From Bombus terrestris (Eukaryota; Arthropoda; Insecta; Hymenoptera; Apidae), in contig NC_063275.1 in the NCBI RefSeq assembly GCF_910591885.1, forward strand, positions 14,682,501-14,746,500: a DNA stretch of 64,000 nucleotides. The letters run 5' to 3'. Of the stretch, positions 39,401-51,400 are shown piece by piece. The position numbers and the translations under genes are program-made. Below the pieces are notes generated by a model. The model saw only the letters and a list, made by a program, of their open reading frames with translations. It did not search any database and had not been told where the DNA came from. Numbering within the stretch: the stretch's first letter is position 1; the number at the start of each line of letters is the position of its first letter.

Positions 39401-42400
39401 CAGCTAGAACTTAGTGACATTGTTTTCGGTTGCACCGTGCGATTTATCATTGTCGTTGAAAAAGGAGAAAAGGTGGAAAAGGAGGAAACGACTAGGTGGT
39501 TCCGCAAAGAACTTCCCTTGTTTCGTGATATTTGTTCTGAAGAGCGATGGGGGGACCAATATAAGTCATTTCGCCTTGTCGACGATAACATTATTTTCGA
39601 GCCGCGTATTTTTATTTTATTTCCTGACGAATAAGACACGGACGTTTATTCCGACTGGTCGTGATTCTTGAGACCAGCAAACGGACGAAAGGTGAAGAAG
39701 GGCGGAAGGGAGGGAGGATGAAAAGCCAGGAAAGGAAGAGAAAAAAAATTGAAAGATGAAAAAGAAGAAAGGAAAGAAGGAGGTGAACGTCCAGTCGACG
39801 AGGTGGATTTCCTTGGAAGTTAGTACGTAGAGAGGGTGCTTCGAGCTTATTTGTATAGGAGGGTGGATCAATAAAACGAGGGAAGGGAAAGTCGTCGCGT
39901 GCTTGCTCGCGGGTCAGACGATTTCGACTCACCTACATAGGCGTACATGGCTTGAATAGCCGAGGTCGATCGAACCTACCAAGCCGCGCATCGCACGAAG
40001 GTCGAACTCGACAAAATTTAACCACCCTTATTCAACCATCGCGACTCCATTTACATGCCGCGGCGAAATAACCTTCCAGGCATCGAGAATATTTTTCTTT
40101 TGGAAAAAGAACTTTCTGGCACGCACTTTCTTCTTGTTAACAGGGTGTTGGAAAAGGCAGTGAAAGTGTTCGTGGAAGAAAAACTGCCGTCCTCTTGTAC
40201 CTGTCAAGTTTTTTCCTTCAAACTTTCTGCTCCCGGTCGCTGTATAATTACACATTTCTTTCAAATTCAACATTAAAATGATCTTGGTAATCTATAGTAA
40301 CGCGATAGTCTATATCGTTCGTATTCGCACACTATCATAATGATCATCGGTTGTCGGTAGTATTAGGTTGTCCGAAAAGTGTCTCTCTTGTACAGGCATG
40401 TCTTTTACAACGAAGCATCTTTATACAAACATGAAACCTAATCTGTCGAACGTTGTGATCTTTATTCTGATACAACAAGATGTGTCATACGGAATTCGAC
40501 AAAATAATATAAAATGGAAAATGTTGTGCATAAATTATTTCCTTATAAAATGAAAGAAACTTTTCGGACGACCTAATACATACCTCTGTGGAAGAGATGA
40601 CTATGACTACAAGAAAAAATGGACTGCGATCGTAAGCTGGTTTGTTTTGAACATGCACGAAACATTATTCCATTGTGTGATAATATGAAATATACACTGT
40701 AATACAATAACTGTGGTATAACAGTAACGTAATAATTGTAAATGCATTTCTAAGATTTCTACGTATTCGCGAAAGTATTCAATTATCTTAATTAGATAAA
40801 CAATTGGATTCCTAGAATATTCAATATTTGTAATATTTGTGTTATGACTTAATAATCAATACTTTGATACGTTTGAGCATCTAAAACTGTTCTTTCAAAG
40901 CAAAGAATTAAATAAGAACACAACTCAAGCGCTATTCTCTTTTTGTTACTTACTTAATGCCAACACTTGTCACAGCCACGGAATTTACGCTGTCGAATAT
41001 TAGTTATAAATCACGATCGCTTCCACTCATTTCCACTGATTCTCGTTTTCGTTTAATCTGTGCCATAAACAGTTCAATTAAGCGAGGCCGGCATGCGACG
41101 ACCGCGAGCCAGGAAACCGGTTGAAAAAAGTGAAAGGAAAGCGAGATTCTCGCGTATCGATGACGACGGTTCTTCGTGGAAGCGTGCTCACCGAGGAAAA
41201 AGTCGTTCGTTGAAGCCAGATTCGTTAGAGCGGTTCGGAAACAGGTACTGATTCGAAACGAAACAGCCCACCCAACGAAACTCCGAGAGCAACGCGCCCT
41301 CTCGTGGTTACGGGGAATAAATCTGCAGAAATTCGTGTCTCTTTCGTCCTGCTGCGAGGGGCCTGTTCTCCGCTTAATTACACAACGATACTCGGCTTAT
41401 CCGACGAATAATCTCTCGTAACAGCTCAGCCAGGATCAAGCAACGTCGGTGGTACCGCCGTAGTGTGCGGTTGTCAACGACTCGACCACTTTACAATCCG
41501 AATGGAACGCGAGAAAAAAGGCGAAAAACCGGCGGGATGCGTCTAATATTTTTCAACGATCGCATTTGGCGGGACAGAGATAACCAACCGAGCATAAATT
41601 ATTTCGTTGATCCCTCGCGCAAACTTCTTGCCGTCTAACCGAGCTAGTCGTTCCTGTGAAATATCGTTCGCTGGTATTTTCTGTCTCGAGTGAAATTTCG
41701 CTTGTCGATTTAGCGAGTGTCGTAGGTTATGACTGATAAATGAGAAGATCATAAATTTGAACGAGGAAAGACACAAGCGAGAGCTGTGAAAAATTGGAGA
41801 CCAGGAACAACTTCTTTCCCGCTGAGTCACAAACTTTCGACTGTATATCTCAATGAGCTAAGAAGCATTATCTCGTTTAGGAATTAATAGGATTAAAGGC
41901 CTGAATATTCCAAGCGCTGCTACATTAGGAAATATTGATGCGGGCTTATAGATCTTCGTGAAAAGAACAAACAGGTTTCACGAACACATACACGAGTATT
42001 TTATCTTTCGTAATTAATATCGTACATCAGGAACGTTCTCGACGCAGCCATGTTTTCAAATTCATAAGAGATACCACTTCCTTTGAAGTACATAGATATG
42101 TTCGCAAATCTCCATTTCATTAGACGCGACTGCGGATGCTCTCGAGGATCCAGAAGGTCGTTGGACCTGTTTTGCGAGTACATGACGCATCAGGAAAATT
42201 CGTGAGGTTATACGTCGGACCACCCGTCGCGTATATCCGTCTAATTAAACCGTCAGACAGCTTATCCGTCACGATCTTTCTCGACGACACGGTGCCATCA
42301 ACGATGCTTCTATTCGGTAGCGGGCCACCGTTGACGATTCGAGATTAAGAGGCGCGGAAACATTAACATAAAATGGGCGTTGGTAGCACGCCACGCCCTA

Positions 42401-45400
42401 CCAGTCATCTTCGTACTACGCTCGGAATTTGTGTACGAAAAATCCCACCAAAACGCTTTTGGAACCAAAACGATGTTACTCTTTCTTACCTATTCCTTTT
42501 TCTCTTTCCGTTTGCTTCTTTTTTTTTCTTTTTTTTTCGTTTTTAGAGAAGTAAGATGGTTTAGGCGGCGCGGAAATGTCTTTGAGTGGTGTGGCGAAGC
42601 ATTGCGCGCGTGGGCGCGCAGATAAATATCGAGATTACTTATTTTTCTTGGTTGGACGAGTCGGCGGCTCGTAAATGCCGTCGTATTTTCACCGTCGCGC
42701 CTTTCGTTCCCGCGGCGACGATCACACGCCTCAGCTTTTCTCGGAATAAACTGAAAATTTGTGGCACCCCTTTCGCGGATCGTCAGAGCCGATTAAAAGC
42801 GACCGCGAGAGGCCTTTGATTGCGTTCGATCTCGAGGTGATGGGGATTTATTGGCGTTATCGGATCGTTTGATGAGCAGCCTGTTCCTTTTAACTTTGAT
42901 GTCTGGTATGTTTTTGCTGGTAACCGGATGGTGGAAATATTTTTGTTACTGGAACTGACGTTTGAGGGATTTATCGGTGTTGGAAGTGAGGCAGATGTCT
43001 TATCTATTGTTTCATGTTAACTGCTTTGTGTTGAATCATTCTGAAAGCTTCCGCTGTATTTTACTTTGAAGCAACGCACGCATGAACATATTGCAAGTAT
43101 TTATACCTACAAATATCGTTAGACATATTATGTATAACATTATGTTCAGAGCAATTCGCAATTTTTTCATTTAAAACAGTGGCTATGTGATTTTTTGTTC
43201 AAACAGCAAACAATGAAGAAAACACAGTAATACAAGAATTGCATCATGTGTTTGTGATAATGTGTTTCACTTCATCCCTTATATTCTTCCAATTTATCAA
43301 TAACAAACTTTCTCTTCTTCTTCTTCTTCATTCGACAATTTCCTCATGCAAAAACGATTTAGAAAATATCGATTTAGAGGATATTAAAAGTGTCTTTACA
43401 TAGTCCCTTCTCCTAATAGATTCCGATAGTTATTTACTCGAAGTTAACACATTACTAGAAAATATGCGAAATACAAAAAATGTTCAATTTCAAAACGTTT
43501 AGGAAATTCACGACTTGAAATTTCGGAGGTTTCTATCATTCGTTAAATCACAATATCCTTATGTTTGTTAAAATTTAGCAAGCTAGAAGTTACACAAGAA
43601 GTGTGATGCTTCCGATAGGACGTTTGTCTACCTTATCTCGTATTTCCTGTAACGAGCGTGCTTTCCCAATTCGCAAGCGGATCTACGATCGTGGCGAAGG
43701 AAACACGATTAAAAGATGATCGTCGACCACGCGGACCGGCACGTTCTGCGGCGTGGCGGTCCGGTAATTGGGAGACCCGGTGGCTGACACCGTTTTATTC
43801 GCGCTCGTTATTCCCTCCGCGACTTTCTAGCTGATGTTTGGCGCATCGAAACGAAATACAATGAGCCGACACGCGTGAAATTCCGGTTGGCGTCGCGCCG
43901 CGGACCACGTTTCGTTTCGACTTCGTTACAGCGGCTTAATGAGCACGCCCGCGCTCGTTAAGGGGCTGAAATATGCGGCCGTAAACGGAACGCTTCTGAA
44001 AGAAATCTAATCCGAATAAAAAATATTCGTCGACGATCATTGAAATCTTAATAACGGAACGCTTCCGTTTCAGCTTGTTGAAATTGTACCTGGTAAATGT
44101 TAGAAACAGCACGGACATAACGCGTGGATTTATGTGAACTTAAAGCTTGCGCTTTATTAGTTGGTAATTGTTGAAAATGGTATTTTTAAAGGAAAGTTAA
44201 CGTAGAATTACTTAAAGTTTCAGGGTGAGCTTCATTGTAATTCAGAAGATTATAGCGGTTGAGATAATTCTTGTTTAAAAAATGCTCGTCTCAATCACTA
44301 CGATTATTATTGTAAATATCAAATCGCAGGAAGAATGTTTGACATTAGATTTGTAAATTTTCAAAGTTAAAATTGAAATTATTTTCGGAATTCAAGTATC
44401 TCTGCTATAAGCGCAAGTGACATTTTTAAGACAAGTTGAAGTGGGTTGTGAAACAATCGTGAAGACAATCAATTACGCAAATGAAAGGAATGAAACAAAA
44501 TCGGAGAGTAGTAACTTTCTTCTTCTCTTCATTTAATATCGAAATACATTCGCCGAGTATTGAAAGCTTCGCGTTCGATCATTTCTCCAATGAATCTTAG
44601 AATCTCTTCGTTTCTATCAAGACCTAAATCTAAGTAAGCCTAAAACTGGCTGCAAAGTTTTTCACCATTTTAAGATTCAATAGCTAACAAAACGACGATA
44701 TTTCAGAATCTCTTAAACCTGGAAATTCTTTTAGAAAGCGGCGAAATGCTTGAGGGAACGTCGGTAGAAATGTCGTGGGCGTTCCTGGGTGCCGCGATTT
44801 CTCGTTTCACGCGTTCTCAGACGGAACAACGCACGTTCTATTCTGTCGGCGGAGCGCGAGCTGGAAGGCCCAAGCGTTTGTATCGCAGTAGAGGATCGAG
44901 AATTTCTCGTGCAGCATCGTCGAGGGTCGTCCCTTCGAAACAAAGGACCTCTTATTTTCCACTTACGAGCTTGACAGCGGCACTCGACTCCACGAGTATG
45001 ATATTCTCACGTATGCCCGGTTACGTGACCGTGGTTCATCGCGGTCGTGATCCCGACAGGTGTATACGCATACTATTTGAATCTTCATTATCGATACGAT
45101 CGCCGATAGTTTATGGTATTTTAATGATACGGCCCCGAGAGCCGAATCCGTAATTCCACCAAGTATATCCATGGATTCCGTACGGTTCTACCCGCCGCAC
45201 CGTATGAATTATTCAACAGATATCCCTCGAGCGACTTTATGTCAGGTGTTAATAATGATCTTCCTTTCTGATACGAATATATCCAAGTTTTCAGCCGCTA
45301 AATTTTCAGTCACGCGTAATTTAACCATGCCAGAATTTTGACGAGTGAATTGCGTTTCCTTTAATAATTATCGAGACTCGTGACAGAGATTGAGGCATAA

Positions 45401-48400
45401 ATAGACTTGACATGTTCCTATTATATCTTTGAAATTAATACTTTTATGTTGTAATTTGTCTCCTTCAATGGTTTTATTAACATCCGCAGAATCTTACAAT
45501 TTAATTATGATAAAGAAAGTTGCAAGTAGATAAGGATGAAAGAGTTGAATGTTCGCAAAGAGCAATACTGAATTATTGATACACGATCATAAAGGTACCG
45601 AGCGTGTAGATATCGAAATATTATCGAAACATTACGATCGGTAGAGTGGTCAAAATTATCATTTTTATACATTTTTGAGTATCTGAACGATTTTTGTTAA
45701 AGCATATATATAAACGCGTTATTATTCCTTCATAAACATTTCACGTTAATTTCTTTAGGACAATTTTTATACTTCGATCATCAGTTAGTTTTAACGTTAA
45801 CAATCAATATTCCAATTCACCAAATAATAAGAGAAATAACACTTTCCAAACAGAACGTATCTAACCTATCGATGAATGGTTTGTCACAGGTGATCAAAGG
45901 GAACACAAACACCTACCTGGAGTCGAAGCACGAACTGGAGCCACCGATGTGGGCGAGTAAAGTTCGCTTCTGGCCGTACAGTTATCATCGTCGCACCGTT
46001 TGCATGCGGGTAGAGCTATACGGTTGCCCGTGGAACGATGGGATCGTGTCGTACTCGATGCCACAGGGCGACAAACGTGGCAACTGGGAGTTCTTCGACG
46101 CGACTTACGACGGTTACTGGGACGGCCAGCTTTTACGTGGCCTGGGACAGCTGACGGACGGCAAGATCGGGCCGGATAACTTCAAGATGAGTTATTACGA
46201 TTTCGATAGAGGTCAGGGATGGGTCGGATGGAGAAACGACACCAGGTCCGGTCATCCTCTCGAGATCAAGTTCGAGTTTGACCACGTCAGGGAATTCTCC
46301 GCTGTGCACATATTCTGCAACAATCAGTTTACCAAGGATGTACAGGTAAACTTTATGAAACTTTGTAAAGTTAGTTTTAGATAATACTGAATAAGCTTTT
46401 TGTGGAGAACGATATGAATTCATTAGAGGGTAATGTTATGTAAATGTAATCTTTCGTTTGTAAGTTCTCTAGTGAAAGTTCATTATTGAATTTTATTTTT
46501 TAACGTTACAAATCTAAAAGGGATTAAGATTTATTCGGTATTTCTTTGATTATTATTTCTTTATTCGTTCTAATCTTATTTTCTTCTTTTCTCATTTTCT
46601 AAAATCTAATTTTATAAAGTTTTCTTCTTTTAAATCTTCTTTTAGAAACATAAATGTATGTTTTGTATCTCTAACTTACACGAATAGTGAACTCTCGCAA
46701 AATATCTAGTAAGTACTATAATCGTGTTTTAATCGTTATGCGAAGATGAACAGGAAAACTGAATTTTTCGGTAAATATGACACAGTCGATAAACATATGG
46801 ATTTACTTAAAAGTCGAGTAAAAGCGTCCTGTACAAGGTGCACAATATCTGCCATAATTAATGGAACATTGTCAGTATTTCCTTTTCTTTTTTTTTTTCT
46901 TTATTTTCTTTGAATACTATATAATAAGATAGAATAAGGAAAGACGGAGTCTAATTTTAATTAAACGATTATCGACGAAGTTGAAAAGTTTGGGGTGGGT
47001 AACCAATGCAATGCAAGTTGATCCAGCCTCGTGATTTCGATAGTAGAGCAAAAGGAAGAGGCAGAAGGGAACCCGGGTAGGAGAAACCAGAGCCTTCCCC
47101 AACGTTTGCGGGTCGTGATCCCCACGAACGAACCCTCGGGCAAATTTTTGGCCCGGAGAACAGTCACGTATTTATGTTCCACAACTTGCAGAGCCGAAGT
47201 CACGCTCTTCGGCGTTTGTTAGCCTGTACCGGTAGCGCTTTCATCACGTAATATTCTCCATCTTCGTTATTTTATCGAGCAACGTACAATAAATTTGCCT
47301 GTACTTTTACCTTAAAAGATAAAACAAAGAAAATAGAGGAGAAAATGAAAAAAAATGAAGAAGCCGCTTTTCGATCCGTCTACTTTAAATTTTAATATTT
47401 TGATTCGTTCCCGTTATCGATACTCCCGTCCGACGATGGAATTTCCACCGTAATCCCTTTACCGGCGATCTCTTTGAACGCAAGTCCGGCCGCGTTATTT
47501 TCAAATTTCCTCTATGATCGTTCACCGAATATCCGCGAAAACGCGTGAAAAAAAGAGGAAGAGGACGGATAGATACGAGAGCACGACAGGGAGGAAATTG
47601 GAAGGGCCCGGGTCGGTGACTCGCCAACGCGCGACCAGACCTACGATACAGAAGGGTGAGAGAGAAAAAAAAATATAGCGATGAAAACTAGACGTCGAAT
47701 AGGAGAGCAAAGAGACTGAGCTAGACGTGTTACGAATAAGAGAGAAAAAAGAGAAAATAGGGGAGACAAGAGATAAGAGGAGGAAAAACAGGACAGACAA
47801 TCGCGGCGAAATACGCGCCAAGATCCAACGCCTGCCTTTAAATCGCGCCCTGGAGGAGTAACACGAAAGGGAAAGAAATGATGGCGTACGCCATGTAATC
47901 CAGTTTTCGCGTTGAAGTCAAGGTCGGACGTAGGATGGGTAACGAGGCGTAACAACGGTTGGCCCTTGGCTTCGGTTGAAGCGGATGAAAGGAGAGAAAG
48001 AGGAAACGAGCCGCGCGATTTTGCACAGGGTGGTAACAATGGGCGTTGGCCACAACCGAATTTCTGCTGGCGCTCGCTGGCGATAGTAACGGGCGATGGT
48101 GGTGTTGGTGCCGTTCCGACGCCGGCTGTGTTGCCCGTTTCTGGGAAAATTTTCCGGCCCCGCGTGCTTCCGGCCACGAATTTCTATATAATGGCCCCGT
48201 CCCGGTATCAAGATTTATTTCAATGGAGCCCCTCATTACCCTGGCTAAGGCCTTTGCTCCATAATCGAGCAACCAAGGGGCTCCAAAACAACAAACAACC
48301 AAGATAGAAGGGCCGAAGGTATTAGCGAGTGCGTCAGAGAAGGTTAAAGTGCTTTCTTCGTGTCGTCGTCCCTGTTTCTTTGTTTTCTTCGTAAAATAAC

Positions 48401-51400
48401 GAGATACCTAAATTGATGGTTACTTTTGTTCTGTTCGGTGCTTATGTATTGTTCAAAGTAGAGAAGGTAAAGTTTCTAACGTGTATGATCAAACAGAGAT
48501 GCGTCGTTAATAATAGTCGACATAAGTCTGCATAATTAACGTTATTCATATTCTGCAAGTAATCAAGAGGATGATAAGAACACGCGTTTAATCTCAAGAT
48601 AAAATAAAAAACTAGTTTTAATATAGAATCGCTTGACAACACATTGGAACTTAAAATTGTCTTGTTACAAAAGACGGGTAATGTGACTTATTACGTTTTC
48701 TTACGTGTAGCCTTCGATTGTTATGCTAACATTTAATCGTTTTCCTTGATCAAACAATACGCTGAAGAATCTAAATCGGCCTAAGTACCCATCTAAACGC
48801 GAGAGGAAAGAAACTCTTCTGGAGGATCAACGGGAGATAAAGATATTAAAGAAAGCAAATCCCTCTGCTCTTCACTGGGTTCTTGGCGTGAAAATGACCG
48901 GCGCGATCCAACGAATGGCGAACGATAGAAAATGGAAACTTTCCGGGTCGACGTCGGTTAAGGCGTACTCGCCTCGACAAAATAGGCCTCGAAACACTCT
49001 CCTTGCTGGTATCAAGATTTATTTGAATGGAGCGCCTCATTACCCGGCTCGAAGCTCGATTGTGCACTCGCTACCGAGCAAGATGGAATGACTGAGAGGT
49101 GGCAGAGGCAAGGGCAGCAGAAACGTTGCAACGGCTCGAAAGGGGGAATCTTCTTCTTCGAGAAGGATGGTTCGTGGAAGACAGGAAGGGAACGTCGAGA
49201 ACCAAGAGAAACGGTCTCTACTCTCTAGCGGCAGGAATGCTTGAAGGTGGATTCTGTTCTTTCTCTCTCGTACGCACAATGCTAGCGAGCAACGAGCCGG
49301 AGAGCAGATACGCCACGTATTCAAATACAATACCGACAGTCTGGCAAGTCGGCAGTCTATGGCTTGAGGTATGAGGGCGAGTAAGGGATGAGAGATGGTA
49401 GCAACCGCCCCTAAACGTCCCCTTCTATTAACAAGCGCCCGCTCGCGCGGATAGGACACGTCTTCTGAAAGACAGCACTTCAAAGCATCGCCAGTTTCGC
49501 GCTCCTTATCTCTCTCTCTCTCCCTTTCGTTCTTCCGTGTTCCTCGAATACTATATTCTCTCGTATATACGTCCGTGGTGGTTGAGCACGGTTTCGTGGC
49601 CGCCACGTTCGTCTTCTTCGGCTTCCTCATACTCCTACTATCGTCGAGGCCTCCGTCATCGTCGACGAGCTGCTCTAGCAAGGCAAGCTTCAACGGTGTG
49701 CGCTCCCTTGAAAATCCATACGCATCGTCGTTGCGTTCGGAGCTAAGAGAGTTAGATAATCTCAGCTTTGTAATCTCCATTTCCAAGCCTCTCACGCCGT
49801 TCTCCTGGTCTTCGCCCTGTTCTTCCTCTCTCTCTCTCTCTCTCTTTCTCTTTCTCTCTCTCACACTCTCTGTCTCTTCCCGTTCTCCACTCTTTCGCTG
49901 TTCGCTACCTGTTTCTCGCACGATCCCCGCCTGCCACGGGCTTCCTACTCATAGTTTCCGGCTGGCATTCTCTCCTCGTGTAACTATCTTACGCTTTCCC
50001 GTAGTGGAATTAGCATTCCACGCGTCTCCGTTCCGGCGGAGTACGCACAGCCACGGGTGGCTCGCAATTATCGAAGTCGTCGATGTCAACCGAGTGTTGC
50101 CTCTATAAAGTTGCTCGTTATGTCCGTAGTAAATAGCCCAGTGTGTATTTGCGCGAGCGGAATCGCGAGATATATTAATATCCAGCTTGCCGGAACGACG
50201 TACAGGCCAGCGTTCTCCAGAGCTTGCTCGGCTTAAGATGCTGATTTATATATATAATTAATGTTGAATATTAGCCACTACGTCATGTTTAGCGCGCACA
50301 ATGAGAAGCTTCATTTTACTGCCTGCTACAACCTTTGCCGCGATTTTATATATGCGTATATTTTCCGGGTAACGTGGCTTATGAGGATATACCTGTTGTG
50401 CGAGCCTCGTTCAGATGCTTCCGGTGAAATATGAAATAAGTTCTCGTACATTTTATTACGGGATAGAAGATTCGTTTATTATTGTAGTTCTTATGGAAAG
50501 TACGTAGCCGTAAAGTACAATCATATTGCTCCTTTCTGAGATTAGTATAGCGTGTAGGTTACTAAATGGGGACTTTCATCTTTCCTTTTAGATCTTGTTG
50601 CTTAATTTAAAAATAGAAAACAATCTCTAGGAATTTGATATTAAGAAGAAAAGGTCTGTTTATCGGTTATTCGATTCTTATGGAAAGTATACACGTAATC
50701 GTAAAATATAATCATATTAAATGACGAGGAGTGGTCTCGTGTGTAGATTGTTAGATGGGAACTTTTATCGTTCCTTATATATCATATTGTATAATTAGAA
50801 ATACGAAAAAACAGAAAGATGTTTCTCTGTCATGTCAGGTGTTCTCCGAGGCCAGTATAATGTTCAGCGTCGGCGGAAGATATTACACAGGTGACCCGAT
50901 CGTGTACTCGTACATGGAAGACAGGATCTTCGAGCATTCGAGGAATATCTCGATCAAGCTGCATCATCGGATTGGCAAGTTCGTTAAACTGAAGTTCAGC
51001 TTCGCGTCACGGTGGATCATGATCAGCGAGATCACTTTCGACTCTGGTAATTACTATCTACAATAACGGTATCTCATAGTTGAAAATTACCATCACCATG
51101 AAAATTCTTCGACCGTTAGATCTACGAATTATGTTTGAAAAAAAATTTGTATAAGTTCAACAAATAAATTTTTACTACTTCAAATTGCCACATTATGCGC
51201 ATAATTCGATAATATTAGCATTTAAATGGACAGCATTTAAGTTGTAAATTATACATTTTTTAAGAACTTTTTCTATCCAATTTTACGACTCTTTTGTCAA
51301 ATAAGACAGGTGTATAGATAACAGGATAATCGATTGATTTGTAATTTGTAAAATTTACTTCTAAAACGTCATCTCCATTGTGTCGTTATTACGCAAGAAA

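Larger units (their letters stand above)
46346..50838 (+). other. DDR intron 4 (4.5 kb)
   Basis: Donor GTAAAC, acceptor atgtcag. It contains two near-identical 38-bp elements (48204-48241 and 49008-49045), a TC microsatellite (49827-49873) and a diverged ~110-bp duplication (50472-50580 and 50658-50770). The long antisense frame at 49040-49921 is largely produced by GA/TC-rich DNA. Confidence 0.9.

Noticed and set aside
40368..40553. 61-codon open frame
   Set aside because: It sits inside the MITE and does not resemble a transposase.
46133..46423. 96-codon minus-strand open frame
   Set aside because: It is the antisense shadow of DDR exon 4.
47641..48307. Several overlapping open frames on both strands (up to 178 codons)
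   Set aside because: Located in DDR intron 4, mutually overlapping and without any family resemblance; they also cover the duplicated 38-bp element.
49040..49921. Longest open frame in the window, 293 codons on the minus strand
   Set aside because: It is made largely of Arg/Glu/Lys/Ser repeats read from a TC/GA microsatellite and flanking pyrimidine-rich DNA, lies inside DDR intron 4 and shows no domain.
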